From the NCBI GenBank assembly GCA_031548365.1, contig JAVBRD010000013.1:1-64000 (forward strand): DNA of 64,000 nt, in the 5' to 3' direction. The stretch comes from JAVBRD01 sp031548365. GTDB lineage: Bacteria > Bacillota > Clostridia > Christensenellales > UBA1750. The notes beneath the pieces are model-generated. The model searched no databases. It worked only from the letters and a program-made list of their open reading frames with translations, and was not told the origin of the DNA. Below are positions 24,659-33,327 of the stretch, piece after piece. The translations under genes were made by a program, and so were the position numbers. The stretch's first letter is position 1. Each line of letters begins with the position of its first letter.

Positions 24659-24686
24659 GCGCCGTCAGCCCTGTGAGGGAACTTTG

Positions 24687-26537
24687 ATGAGTCAGATCAG
24701 AAACATCGGCATCTTTGCGCACGTTGATGCCGGAAAGACCACGTTAACCGAGCAAATTTTGTACAAGACAGGTGCGGTCCGCCGCGCGGGCCGTGTAGAT
24801 GAAGGCACCGCTTTTACCGATGCGCTCCCGATAGAACGCAAGCGTGGCATCTCCATCCGCACGCAGGCCGCGTGCGCGCTCTACAAGGGGGTGGAGATCC
24901 GCGTGATCGACACGCCGGGGCATGTCGACTTTTCATCCGAGGTTCAAAGCGCGCTCTGCGCGATTGATGCGGCGGTGCTTGTCGTCTCGGCGGTTGAAGG
25001 TGTGCAGCCGCAAACGGCGGTCATCGCGCGCGTGCTGACGAGTATGCGCCTGCCTATCCTGTGCTTCATCAACAAAACGGACCGCGCGGGCGCGGACGTC
25101 GCTCGCACGCTTGACGCGCTGCGCGGGCTTGTCCCGGAGCCTTTTCTATTGTCCGAGCAAGCGGACGCAGTTGATCTGCTCACGCGCTACGATGAGGATT
25201 TGCTCAAAAGGGCGCTTGGCGAAGGGGTCACGGACGAAAGCATCATTGAGGCCGCGGCGCGGCTTTGCGGTGCGTGCGCTGTGACACCCGCTGTGGCAGG
25301 CGCGGCCCTCAAGGGAGAAGGCGTTGAGGAAGCGCTCGACGCCATTGTCGCGTGCCTTCCCGCGCCGGTGTGCGACGATGAGACCTCCGCTGTAATTTAT
25401 AACATTTCGCACGAGGACAGCGAGCGGCGCGCGCATATCCGTGTGTTCGGCGGCGAGCTCGACTTGCGCGCGGCGCCCGAGCTGGGCCGCGCAAACAGGC
25501 TGCGAAAGCTCACGCCCGCCGGATACGCCACAGCGTCCAGCCTGAAGGCTGGTGACATCGGCGTCCTCTCCGGCCTGAGCGGAGGCAAGTGCGGCACATG
25601 GATCGGGAGCCCGCGCAGGGACGCGGTCAAGATGACCCCGCCGCTCATGACCGCCCGCGTAAGCGCCGTTCACGCGGAGGTTGTGACGGCGTTGTCCGAC
25701 GCGCTTGCGATGCTCGCGGACGAAACACCCGCGCTTAACCCGCGCTATGAGCCGAAGACGCGCGAGTTTCGACTCGACATCATGGGCGAAGTGCACCGCG
25801 AGGTGTTGGAGGAGACGTTGGGTGTACAGTGCGGCATCCCCGTCCGGTTTGGGCGGCCGTCCATCCTGTATCGCGAAACGCCCGTCGGTACGGGTTCCGC
25901 GATCCTGCGCATGATGAAGTCGCCGTTCCACGCGGACATCGATCTCAAAGTCGAACCTGGCGCGCCCGGAAGCGGTGTGGCCATCGTCAACAACCTCTCC
26001 ACGGACTATTTTTTCGAACGCTATAAGCGCGAGACGGAGCGCGCGCTGCGTTATGCGCTTATGGAAGGGTTGTCTGGGTGGCCGGTCACGGATGTCGTCG
26101 TCACGGTCACCGGCGGCAAATGCTGGCCACTCTCTATGCCCCCGTCAAGGTTCGCTCCCGTCGTGCCCATCCCGCTTTTCGAAGCGCTCACAAACGCCGG
26201 ATGCGCGCTCCTTGAACCGATGACGACGTTTGAGATACGCACACCTGCGGCGTATGCGGGTGCGGTCATCGCGGACATGATGGGAATGGGCGCGGTCATC
26301 GGCGATCCCGTGACGTTGGGCGGTTACGTGTCCATCTCCGGCGAAGCGCCCGTCAGATCATCCGCTGAATATCCGCAGCGCCTCCGCGGCGCTACTCGCG
26401 GCCTTGGTGTGATGATGGCCGAGTTTTCGCGTTTTGCTCCCTGCCCGCCCGGCGTGGGCGAATCCTGCCCGCGCACACAGCCCGACCCGCGCGACCGCGA
26501 GGCCTACGAGAATTTCCTCAAGGACAACAGGCCATAG
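24687..26537 (+). CDS. TetM/TetO-like ribosomal protection GTPase
   Basis: 616 residues, slightly shorter than Tet(M). EF-G-like translational GTPase: G1 AHVDAGKTTLTEQIL near residue 10, switch region KRGISIRTQ, G3 DTPGHVDFSSEV near 73, G4 NKTDRAG near 128. Domain II spans about 225-300, domains III-V follow (IMGEVHREVLEETL, then domain IV from about 420), and an Ala/Pro-rich C-terminus ends the protein. The C-terminus departs from Tet(M), so real tetracycline resistance is uncertain; it may protect against another ribosome-binding drug or be housekeeping. ATG 24687 is preceded by GAGGGA. Leader attenuation implies induction by ribosome-targeting stress. Confidence 0.85.
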   Translation: MSQIRNIGIFAHVDAGKTTLTEQILYKTGAVRRAGRVDEGTAFTDALPIERKRGISIRTQAACALYKGVEIRVIDTPGHVDFSSEVQSALCAIDAAVLVVSAVEGVQPQTAVIARVLTSMRLPILCFINKTDRAGADVARTLDALRGLVPEPFLLSEQADAVDLLTRYDEDLLKRALGEGVTDESIIEAAARLCGACAVTPAVAGAALKGEGVEEALDAIVACLPAPVCDDETSAVIYNISHEDSERRAHIRVFGGELDLRAAPELGRANRLRKLTPAGYATASSLKAGDIGVLSGLSGGKCGTWIGSPRRDAVKMTPPLMTARVSAVHAEVVTALSDALAMLADETPALNPRYEPKTREFRLDIMGEVHREVLEETLGVQCGIPVRFGRPSILYRETPVGTGSAILRMMKSPFHADIDLKVEPGAPGSGVAIVNNLSTDYFFERYKRETERALRYALMEGLSGWPVTDVVVTVTGGKCWPLSMPPSRFAPVVPIPLFEALTNAGCALLEPMTTFEIRTPAAYAGAVIADMMGMGAVIGDPVTLGGYVSISGEAPVRSSAEYPQRLRGATRGLGVMMAEFSRFAPCPPGVGESCPRTQPDPRDREAYENFLKDNRP

Positions 26538-26570
26538 GTCGCTCAGCGGCGGCCGCGCGTTTTGCCGCCG

Positions 26571-26599
26571 TTGACGAAAGCGCGGACAAACGATATGAT
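26571..26599 (+). promoter_or_regulatory. sigma-A promoter of yqeG
   Basis: TTGACG (26571-26576), a 17-base spacer, TATGAT (26594-26599). Transcription should start at about 26606, only three bases before ATG 26609. Confidence 0.75.
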
Positions 26600-26608
26600 G
26601 GATGAGAT

Positions 26609-27136
26609 ATGAATGAAGCAAAAGCCATCATGAAGAAACAAGCGTTGGCGTATCCCGATGTGATCGCTGCGCGTATGACCGACATCGGTCTTGAAAACCT
26701 GCGCGGCATGGGTGTGCGCGGGCTGATCCTTGATTTGGACAACACGCTCGCGCTGTGGCAGGCTGAGGAAATTGCGCCTGGGGCGTCCGTGTGGTGTGCG
26801 CGCGCCCGAGAGATGGGGATGAAGCTGCTCATCCTCTCCAACAATCACGAAAAACGCGTGAGGTCCATAGCGGAGAAGATCGGCGCGGCGTGGGTTGCGG
26901 ACGCGCGTAAACCGACAAAGCGGGCCTACGCGCGCGCGCTGTACGCGCTGGGTTTGCCCGCTGTTCAATGCGCCGCCATAGGCGACCAGTATTTTACGGA
27001 CATTCTGGGTGCGAAACGGGCGGGGATCAAGTGCGCGCTTGTCAATCCGCTGGGAAAAAAAGAGTTGTTGTACACCAGGTGCGTGCGCGTTTTCGAGCGC
27101 TTTGTGCTGGCCTATTTGGGGATTGAAAGGCCATGA
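26609..27136 (+). CDS. yqeG: YqeG family HAD-IIIA phosphatase
   Basis: 175 residues. HAD motif I LILDLDNTLALW near residue 35, motif II ILSNNHEKR near 75, lysine in ARKPTKRAY near 100 and motif IV AAIGDQYFTDILGAKRAG near 120 follow the YqeG pattern (no cap domain). Substrate in this family is phosphatidylglycerophosphate or unknown. ATG 26609 is given, but the promoter would make it leaderless; ATG 26630 (168 residues, MKKQALAYPD) is equally plausible and closer to the usual N-terminus. The stop overlaps the next start as ATGA. Confidence 0.87.
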   Translation: MNEAKAIMKKQALAYPDVIAARMTDIGLENLRGMGVRGLILDLDNTLALWQAEEIAPGASVWCARAREMGMKLLILSNNHEKRVRSIAEKIGAAWVADARKPTKRAYARALYALGLPAVQCAAIGDQYFTDILGAKRAGIKCALVNPLGKKELLYTRCVRVFERFVLAYLGIERP

Positions 27137-27972
27137 GCGCGCTCGATTCGCTATTTGATCTCTCCGCGCTGCCGGACGGCGTCCGGGCCGCGCTGGGAGC
27201 GTTCTTTTGGTTTGCACTGGGTTCGATTCTCATGAGCCTTTGCGGCGTGATCGCGTCACGGAGCATGCGCGGGGAGTCGGTCGTGAGTCCTCCTTCGCAC
27301 TGCGATGCCTGCGGGCGCGCGCTGACGCCGCTTGAGCTTCTGCCGGTTGCGGGGTATATTCACGCGCGCGGAGAATGTTCAACTTGCGGTGTGCGGGTAC
27401 CGTCGCGCCACATGTGGGTCGAGCTTTCGGGCGGCGTGTTTTTCGCGTTCGCGTTCTTAAGGTGCGGCGTGGCCGGAATGCTGTGGTTTGCGCCTCTGTG
27501 CATGTTCATGGCTGTGCTGACCCACATCGATTGCGAGCATGGCGTCGTGCCGGATAGAGCCGTTGTCGCATTGGCCGCGCTCGGGCTTTTGGGGTCGGCG
27601 TTTAGCGTGCGCGTTCCTGTCCTTGACGCTTTGGGAGGAGCCGCGGTTGGTGGAGGATCGCTCTTGCTCGCCGCGATTGCCGCGCGCCTGTTTACAGGCA
27701 AGGAAGGTCTGGGCGGCGGCGATGTCAAACTCATGCTGGCCGCCGGGCTGTGGCTGGGCGTCCGCGACACATCCTTCGCGCTGCTCTTGTCCATATGGGC
27801 GGCTGGCCTGGTCATTGCGGCCCTTCTTACGGTTCGCAAGACCGCTGTCGGGCAGGAAATGCCCATGGTGCCGTTTCTCGCGATTGGCACGTTAATCGCT
27901 TCCATTTGCGCAGGGGATATCCTCGCTGTGTACCTTGGCTTTGTCGACTGGTTGGTCGTGCGGTTCATGTAG
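27133..27972 (+). CDS. type IV prepilin peptidase / A24 leader peptidase
   Basis: 279 residues. A hydrophobic N-terminus precedes two cysteine pairs, CDACGR and CSTCGV (about residues 56-80), as in PilD/GspO zinc sites. Several membrane segments follow, with the two catalytic aspartates in THIDCEHGVVPD (near 137) and the GGGDVKLM signature (near 195). It would cleave and possibly methylate class III prepilins. No pilin or pilus assembly genes are in the window. Start overlaps the yqeG stop by four bases. Confidence 0.9.
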   Translation: MSALDSLFDLSALPDGVRAALGAFFWFALGSILMSLCGVIASRSMRGESVVSPPSHCDACGRALTPLELLPVAGYIHARGECSTCGVRVPSRHMWVELSGGVFFAFAFLRCGVAGMLWFAPLCMFMAVLTHIDCEHGVVPDRAVVALAALGLLGSAFSVRVPVLDALGGAAVGGGSLLLAAIAARLFTGKEGLGGGDVKLMLAAGLWLGVRDTSFALLLSIWAAGLVIAALLTVRKTAVGQEMPMVPFLAIGTLIASICAGDILAVYLGFVDWLVVRFM

Positions 27973-27984
27973 GGAGGTTGTTGC

Positions 27985-28818
27985 ATGGTGCGGTTTGGCA
28001 CCGCGAGTAATTCAAAGAGTTTCTACGACCAAGGGTTCAAGCACACGTGGCAGGCACCCGCATATCTTTCCGCGCTCGGCCTGGACGCGTTTGAATTCTC
28101 CTGCGGGCACGGTGTTTCTGTCAAGGAGGAAGGCGCGCGCAAGATCGGCGGGGAGGTCAAAGCTCACGGCATCGCCATGAGCGTTCACGCGCCGTACTAT
28201 ATCAACATCGCGGACACGCGACCGGAGAAGTTCGCGAACAATTTGCGATGGCTGGTCGAATCCGCACAGGTATGCGCGTGGATGAACGGGGACCGCGTCG
28301 TGTTTCATCCGGGTTCGGGCACTCTGCCCGCGGCGATGGAAACGCTGTTCGCCATCCGAAAAGAGCTGAACGCTCTCGGCTTGGAAGGCGTTACGCTTTG
28401 CCCGGAAACCATGGGCAAAAAAAGTTTGCTCGGTACTGTGGACGATGTCCTTGCGCTGTGCGGCATAGCCGACAACATCATTCCATGCATTGACTTCGGG
28501 CATCTCCACGTGCGCGATTTGGGTGCGATCAAGGGTGCGGACGACTATGAGCGCATCCTTAAGGTATGCGAAGCGGCGGGAGAAAAGATGAAGCGCGTCC
28601 ATGTGCACTTCTCGCACATTGAGTTCGGCCCGGCGGGTGAGAAAAAGCACATGAATTTCGAAGATGCGGGGTATGGTCCGGATTTTTCGCCCCTGCCCGC
28701 GCTCATGATAAAGCGTGGCTGGGAGCCGCGGTTCTTGTGCGAATCGCGCGATATGCAGGCTGAGGATGCGCTAACCATGAAGAAAATCTGGCATGAATGC
28801 GAGGAGAAGGCCAAATGA
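27985..28818 (+). CDS. endonuclease IV-like TIM-barrel protein (AP endonuclease family 2)
   Basis: 277 residues. Xylose-isomerase-like barrel with endonuclease IV-type metal ligands: SVHAPYYIN near residue 65, VVFHPGSG near 110, CPETMGK near 150, CIDFGHLHVRD near 180, HVHFSHIEF near 210 and CESRDMQ near 255. Nfo enzymes cut 5' to abasic sites; this one is compatible with Nfo but could be a sugar-type relative. ATG 27985 has GGGAGG nine bases upstream. The stop overlaps the PHP gene start as ATGA. Confidence 0.83.
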   Translation: MVRFGTASNSKSFYDQGFKHTWQAPAYLSALGLDAFEFSCGHGVSVKEEGARKIGGEVKAHGIAMSVHAPYYINIADTRPEKFANNLRWLVESAQVCAWMNGDRVVFHPGSGTLPAAMETLFAIRKELNALGLEGVTLCPETMGKKSLLGTVDDVLALCGIADNIIPCIDFGHLHVRDLGAIKGADDYERILKVCEAAGEKMKRVHVHFSHIEFGPAGEKKHMNFEDAGYGPDFSPLPALMIKRGWEPRFLCESRDMQAEDALTMKKIWHECEEKAK

Positions 28819-30092
28819 AGCTTCTGCTTGAGAACTACACGGTGTTCCCGTGTGTCGTCCGTTCGGGAGAGAACACAACCGTGACCATAGCGCCCAAAGG
28901 GAAGCACGCGGCATTTGAGGCCGGCCGTGCGTACACTGTGCGCCTTATGCCCATGGAGCACTCCATCGAGCCGCTGCCCAACACCGCTTTTCCGAGCGTG
29001 ACGGTCACCCCGGTGGACGGCGTGCTTCGTTTTTCGTATGTGTTCACGGGCGAGGAACGCTATCAGATCCGCGTCCTTCCCGATCCCGATCTGCCGGAAC
29101 ACCTGCGCTTCGACGTATTCTCCCTCTCCGATGAGCTGTACGCCCTGCGGCCTTTCCACGGAGATTTGCACGTACACACCATGTATTCCGACGGTAAGGA
29201 GGAACCTGCCGTCGTCGCAGCCAACTACCGCAAGCACGGTTACGATTTCCTCGCCATCACCGATCATCGTAAGTATGCGCCTTCGCTCGAGGCCATCGAG
29301 CGCGTCGGGCGCTTTGATACGGATCTGAAGCTCTATCCCGGCGAAGAAGTCCATTGCAAAGACAGCTATCTGCACTATATCGCGTTTGGCAACGCGTCCA
29401 GCCTCAACGACATCATTATCAACACGCCCGACGTATTTGATCGCGAGGTCGAGGAGATCGCCAGGACGCTAGAGCTTCCCGAAGGCTTTAACCGCAGGCA
29501 AGCGGCGATTTACCACTGGTGCGTCCGAAAAGTGCGAAGCTTTGGCGGCGTGGGCATTTTCCCGCACCCACACTGGATCGCGCGCGTTTACCACGTGCCG
29601 ACCGAGATGATTGACTACGTCTTTGACCAGCGGCTGTTCGACGCCTTCGAGCTGCTGGGCGGTCAGACCGTGATCGAGAACAACATGCAAACAGCATACT
29701 ATTACGACAAGTGCGCGCGGTTGGGGGGCCTACTGCCGGTCGTCGGATCATCCGACTCGCACGGCACAGTCGATGTCAACTGGTTTGACTGGACGTCGAC
29801 CATCGCGTTTGCAAAGTCTGCGGACGAAATCCTCGCCGCGGTCCGCGGGGGCATGACCGTCGCGCTTGAGCATTATCCGGGCGAGCAGACGCGCATCCAC
29901 GGCTCGTACCGCCTTGCGCGTTACGCGCAGTTCCTGCTTGAGTGGTACTACCCGCAGCACAAAGAGATGTGCTACGAAGAAGGCCGCTTGCTCAAAAAGG
30001 CGGTTCTTGGCTGCGAGGAGTCTGCGCGCCTGCTTTCCACGCTCAAGGGCAGGGTCTACAGATTCACGGAGCGGTTCTTCGGGACTTGCTAG
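28815..30092 (+). CDS. PHP domain-containing metal-dependent hydrolase
   Basis: 425 residues. An N-terminal beta-rich domain (about 1-105) precedes a PHP domain opening with FHGDLHVHTMYSDGKEE (near 115), DFLAITDH near 145, GEEVHCK near 175, an HPHW histidine near 250 and GSSDSHGT near 315. PHP proteins hydrolyse phosphoesters using a trinuclear metal site. Substrate is unknown. The start codon overlaps the endonuclease-like gene, implying a joint role, perhaps in DNA or nucleotide processing (inference). A C-terminal helical tail of about 90 residues is not recognised. Confidence 0.85.
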   Translation: MKLLLENYTVFPCVVRSGENTTVTIAPKGKHAAFEAGRAYTVRLMPMEHSIEPLPNTAFPSVTVTPVDGVLRFSYVFTGEERYQIRVLPDPDLPEHLRFDVFSLSDELYALRPFHGDLHVHTMYSDGKEEPAVVAANYRKHGYDFLAITDHRKYAPSLEAIERVGRFDTDLKLYPGEEVHCKDSYLHYIAFGNASSLNDIIINTPDVFDREVEEIARTLELPEGFNRRQAAIYHWCVRKVRSFGGVGIFPHPHWIARVYHVPTEMIDYVFDQRLFDAFELLGGQTVIENNMQTAYYYDKCARLGGLLPVVGSSDSHGTVDVNWFDWTSTIAFAKSADEILAAVRGGMTVALEHYPGEQTRIHGSYRLARYAQFLLEWYYPQHKEMCYEEGRLLKKAVLGCEESARLLSTLKGRVYRFTERFFGTC

Positions 30093-30116
30093 ACCAAGGT
30101 TTTTGCGTCAAAATCT

Positions 30117-30145
30117 TTGCTCGGCGGGCGCAAGTGTGTTAGAAT
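30117..30145 (+). promoter_or_regulatory. promoter of pta-ackA
   Basis: TTGCTC (30117-30122), a 17-base spacer, TAGAAT (30140-30145); 31 bases before the pta ATG. The -35 is partial. Confidence 0.5.
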
Positions 30146-30175
30146 GCGTTGAATAACTAAAGGAGCTGGATGACT

Positions 30176-31168
30176 ATGGGTTTGATGGACACCATCCGCG
30201 CGAAGGCGAAACAGGATCTGAAAACCATCGTTTTCCCCGAAGGCGCGGAAGAGCGCACAATCAAGGCAGCGGTGCAGATCGTCAAGGAAGGCACCTGCAA
30301 GCCCGTGCTGCTCGGAAATGTCGCCAAAATTCGCGAAATGGCCGCCGGAGTTGACTTGAGCGGCGTGACGATCATCGATCCCGAGGCGAGTGATCAACTC
30401 GCGGCTTACGCCGACGCCTTCTATCAGCTGCGCAAGGACAAGGGCGTAACCGAGGAGAAAGCGCTCGCGACGGTCAAAGATACGATTTACTTTGGCACGA
30501 TGATGGTTCAAACGGGCGACGCGGACGGGCTGGTTTCCGGCGCGATCCACACCACCGCCGACACGCTTCGTCCCGCGCTTCAGATCATCAAGACGGCCCC
30601 CGGTATCTCCACCGCGTCTTCCTGCTTCATCATGGAGTGCCCCAACACCGCATACGGCGACAAGGGCGTGCTGGTTTTCGCGGATTGCGCGGTCAACATC
30701 AGCCCGGACGCCAAGCAGCTGGCCGCCATCGCGATTTCCTCCGCCGCCACGGCCAAAGCGCTCTGCGCCATGGAGCCGCGCGTTGCCATGCTCTCGTTTT
30801 CCACGAAGGGATCGGGCGCGCACGCTGATGCGGATAAGGTCGTGGAAGCCACAAAGCTCGCCAAAGAGATCGCGCCCGAACTGATGATTGACGGTGAGCT
30901 TCAGGCGGACGCCGCGCTGGTTGAGAAAGTGGGACAACTCAAATCCCCGGGCAGCCCTGTCGCGGGGAAAGCCAACGTCCTGATTTTCCCCGATCTCGAT
31001 GCGGGCAACATCGGCTACAAGCTGGTGCAGCGTCTCGCGGGTGCCGAGGCGATTGGCCCGATCATGCAGGGCCTAAGGAAGCCCGTCAACGACCTGTCCC
31101 GCGGCTGCTCGGTGGAGGACATCGCGGCGGTAGCCGCCATGACCGCCGTTCAGGCGCAGTCGATGTAG
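30176..31168 (+). CDS. pta: phosphate acetyltransferase
   Basis: 330 residues, the length of short Pta enzymes. TIVFPEGAEERTIKAA near the N-terminus, DGLVSGAIHTTADTLRPALQ near 125, and C-terminal KPVNDLSRGCSVEDI, matching the Pta catalytic loop. It interconverts acetyl-CoA and acetyl phosphate. ATG 30176 lies 10 bases after AAGGAG; ATG 30170 is an alternative. It is followed after 15 bases by ackA, giving the acetate-forming, ATP-yielding branch. Confidence 0.95.
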   Translation: MGLMDTIRAKAKQDLKTIVFPEGAEERTIKAAVQIVKEGTCKPVLLGNVAKIREMAAGVDLSGVTIIDPEASDQLAAYADAFYQLRKDKGVTEEKALATVKDTIYFGTMMVQTGDADGLVSGAIHTTADTLRPALQIIKTAPGISTASSCFIMECPNTAYGDKGVLVFADCAVNISPDAKQLAAIAISSAATAKALCAMEPRVAMLSFSTKGSGAHADADKVVEATKLAKEIAPELMIDGELQADAALVEKVGQLKSPGSPVAGKANVLIFPDLDAGNIGYKLVQRLAGAEAIGPIMQGLRKPVNDLSRGCSVEDIAAVAAMTAVQAQSM

Positions 31169-31183
31169 GGGAGGGCCTGTGAG

Positions 31184-32368
31184 ATGAATGTACTGGTCAT
31201 TAACGCGGGCAGCTCTTCGCTGAAATACCAGCTCATTGACATGAGCAACGAGTCCGTCCTTGCAAAGGGCAACGCGGAACGCATCGGCATCGCGGGCAGC
31301 AAGCTGGTTCAAAAGGCCGGGGACGACACCTATACGGTCGAAACGCCCATGAAGGATCACGTCGAGGCGATGAAGCAGGTACTTTCCGCCCTGACGGAGC
31401 GCAAGGTCGTCAAGGACATGTCGAGCATCGGCGCTGTCGGGCACCGCGTGGTGCACGGCGGTGAGAAATTCGCGGGGTCTGTCCTCATTGACGCGAGCGT
31501 GATGGATGCCATCCGGGAGAACGTCGACCTCGCGCCACTCCATAACCCCGCCAACATTCAGGGCATCGAGGCGTGCCAGGGCGTGATGCCCACGACGCCC
31601 ATGGTTGCCGTTTTCGACACAGCGTTTCATCAGACCATGCCGCGCCAAGCCTACCTTTACGGCCTGCCCTATGAAATGTACACCGAAATGAAGATCCGCC
31701 GTTACGGCTTCCACGGCACTTCCCATCTCTTTGTTTCGCGCGAGGCGGCCAAGCTTATGGGCAAGCCCGTAGAGCAGCTCAAGATCGTGACTTGCCACTT
31801 GGGAAACGGTTCCTCCATCGCGGCGGTCGACGGCGGCAAATCTGTCGACACCTCCATGGGCCTCACCCCGCTCGAAGGTGTGATGATGGGCACGCGCAGC
31901 GGCGACATCGATCCTGCGATCATTGAGTTCCTGATGAAGAAAAAGGGTATGGCCATTGATCAGGTGATGGCGGTGCTCAATAAACAGTCGGGCCTTCAGG
32001 GCGTATCGGGCGAAACCAGCGACATGCGCGACATTGAGGCGGCCATCGCGGCTGGGAAAGAGCGTGCGGCCATCGCGTTTGAAGTCTTCTGCTACAAGGT
32101 TAAAAAGTACGTCGGCGCGTACGCGGCGGCGATGGGCGGTCTTGACGGTGTGGTATTCACCGCGGGCATCGGCGAGAACACCGATACCGTGCGCGAAAAA
32201 GTGACAGAGGGACTCGGTTTTCTGGGCGTTAATCTCGACAAGGAAGTCAACAAAGGCAGGCGCGCGCAGGGGATTATCTCGACACCGGACTCACGCGTAA
32301 CTGTGATGATCATCAATACAAACGAAGAGCTGACCATTGCGCGCGACACACTCGCGCTTGTGAAGTAG
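31184..32368 (+). CDS. ackA: acetate kinase
   Basis: 394 residues. N-terminal VLVINAGSSSLKYQLI (residues 3-18) and central YGFHGTSHLFVSREAAKL near 180 are the two acetate kinase signatures; HLGNGSSIAAVDGGKS near 206 contributes to nucleotide binding, and GIGENTD near 328. It converts acetyl phosphate and ADP to acetate and ATP. ATG 31184 is preceded by GGGGAGGG. A strong terminator closes the pta-ackA operon. Confidence 0.97.
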   Translation: MNVLVINAGSSSLKYQLIDMSNESVLAKGNAERIGIAGSKLVQKAGDDTYTVETPMKDHVEAMKQVLSALTERKVVKDMSSIGAVGHRVVHGGEKFAGSVLIDASVMDAIRENVDLAPLHNPANIQGIEACQGVMPTTPMVAVFDTAFHQTMPRQAYLYGLPYEMYTEMKIRRYGFHGTSHLFVSREAAKLMGKPVEQLKIVTCHLGNGSSIAAVDGGKSVDTSMGLTPLEGVMMGTRSGDIDPAIIEFLMKKKGMAIDQVMAVLNKQSGLQGVSGETSDMRDIEAAIAAGKERAAIAFEVFCYKVKKYVGAYAAAMGGLDGVVFTAGIGENTDTVREKVTEGLGFLGVNLDKEVNKGRRAQGIISTPDSRVTVMIINTNEELTIARDTLALVK

Positions 32369-32386
32369 CTTAAGCGGTCGTATGGT

Positions 32387-32421
32387 AAACCCCGCGCGTT
32401 GCATGAACGCGCGGGGTTTTG
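32387..32421 (+). terminator. intrinsic terminator after ackA
   Basis: AAACCCCGCGCGTT (32387-32400) pairs with AACGCGCGGGGTTT (32406-32419) around a 5-base loop, 18 bases after the ackA stop; the T-run is short (TTTT). Confidence 0.85.
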
Positions 32422-32536
32422 TGTCTGCTCCTCGCCCCTCAAGCGGAGCGCGGGCATCGTGATCTGAGGACGAGTACCCAGAGGAAGGGCCGGGAGAGCG
32501 ATGGGGTCTTGTCCAACGCAACGGCGCGCGTTCCGC

Positions 32537-33325
32537 TCAGCTCCCGGTCGACTCGTAGTAACGAAGGCCGTAGAGCCAAAACGCGTAACCACAGAGCAGG
32601 AATGCAAGGCCGATAAAGGGCGAGAGGAACCCCGCAGGGTAAGGCACAACGCGGCCAAGGATCGCGCCAATGGGGATCCAGCCGCCCGCGGCGAGCGGGA
32701 GCACGAAAGTCAGCGCGCGACGGAGCCACCCGTTGTAGATGTCGAGCGGGTAGTGCATGGCTTCGAGCCCGCCGTACGTGAACATGTTGAACGCTTCAAG
32801 AGATTCGACCGTCCAGAAGCAGGAGGTCGCCTGGATGAGAATGATGCCGGAGAACACGAGGACGCCGCCGATCAGGCCGCCAACAAGCATGAGCACGTCG
32901 GAGAACCTCCAAGCGATACCGGAGGCGAGGATCCCATACCAAAGGATAGCTCCGCCCTGTATGAACCGTCCCACGCGCATAAGCTGGAACTCGGCGGCCA
33001 GCACCTGCATCGCCACTCCGCGCGGGCGCAGGAGGATGCGATCAAAACGTCCGTCGATGATGTAACGGTTGAAGACATTAAAACCGCGCATCCAGCTCTC
33101 CGTAAAAGCGAAAGAAAGCTGGGACAGACCATAGAAAAGCGCGATCTCGCCGATGTTCCAGCCTTTGAGCGCGCCGAACCTGCCGATCAGGACGGCGATG
33201 CCTACAAAGTCGATGATGCTGGAGAAAAAGTACCCAGCCGACGTCAGAAAGAAGGAGAGCTTGTACTGCATCTGCGATCTCATGCTCGCGCTGATGTAGC
33301 GGAGGTACAATACCAACGTATCCAT
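32537..33325 (-). CDS. ABC-2 type transporter permease (COG3694-like)
   Basis: 262 residues with about six membrane segments and an N-terminal cytoplasmic helix (YLRYISASMRSQMQYK). ABC-2 permease of the uncharacterised exporter group that occurs as two permeases plus one long ATPase. Visible landmarks are DFVGIAVLIGRFGALKGW and RFDRILLRPRG. Start ATG 33325; two bases separate it from the preceding permease stop. Substrate is unknown; relatives have been linked to export of cationic dyes such as viologens. Confidence 0.85.
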   Translation of the reverse strand: MDTLVLYLRYISASMRSQMQYKLSFFLTSAGYFFSSIIDFVGIAVLIGRFGALKGWNIGEIALFYGLSQLSFAFTESWMRGFNVFNRYIIDGRFDRILLRPRGVAMQVLAAEFQLMRVGRFIQGGAILWYGILASGIAWRFSDVLMLVGGLIGGVLVFSGIILIQATSCFWTVESLEAFNMFTYGGLEAMHYPLDIYNGWLRRALTFVLPLAAGGWIPIGAILGRVVPYPAGFLSPFIGLAFLLCGYAFWLYGLRYYESTGS

Positions 33326-33327
33326 GC

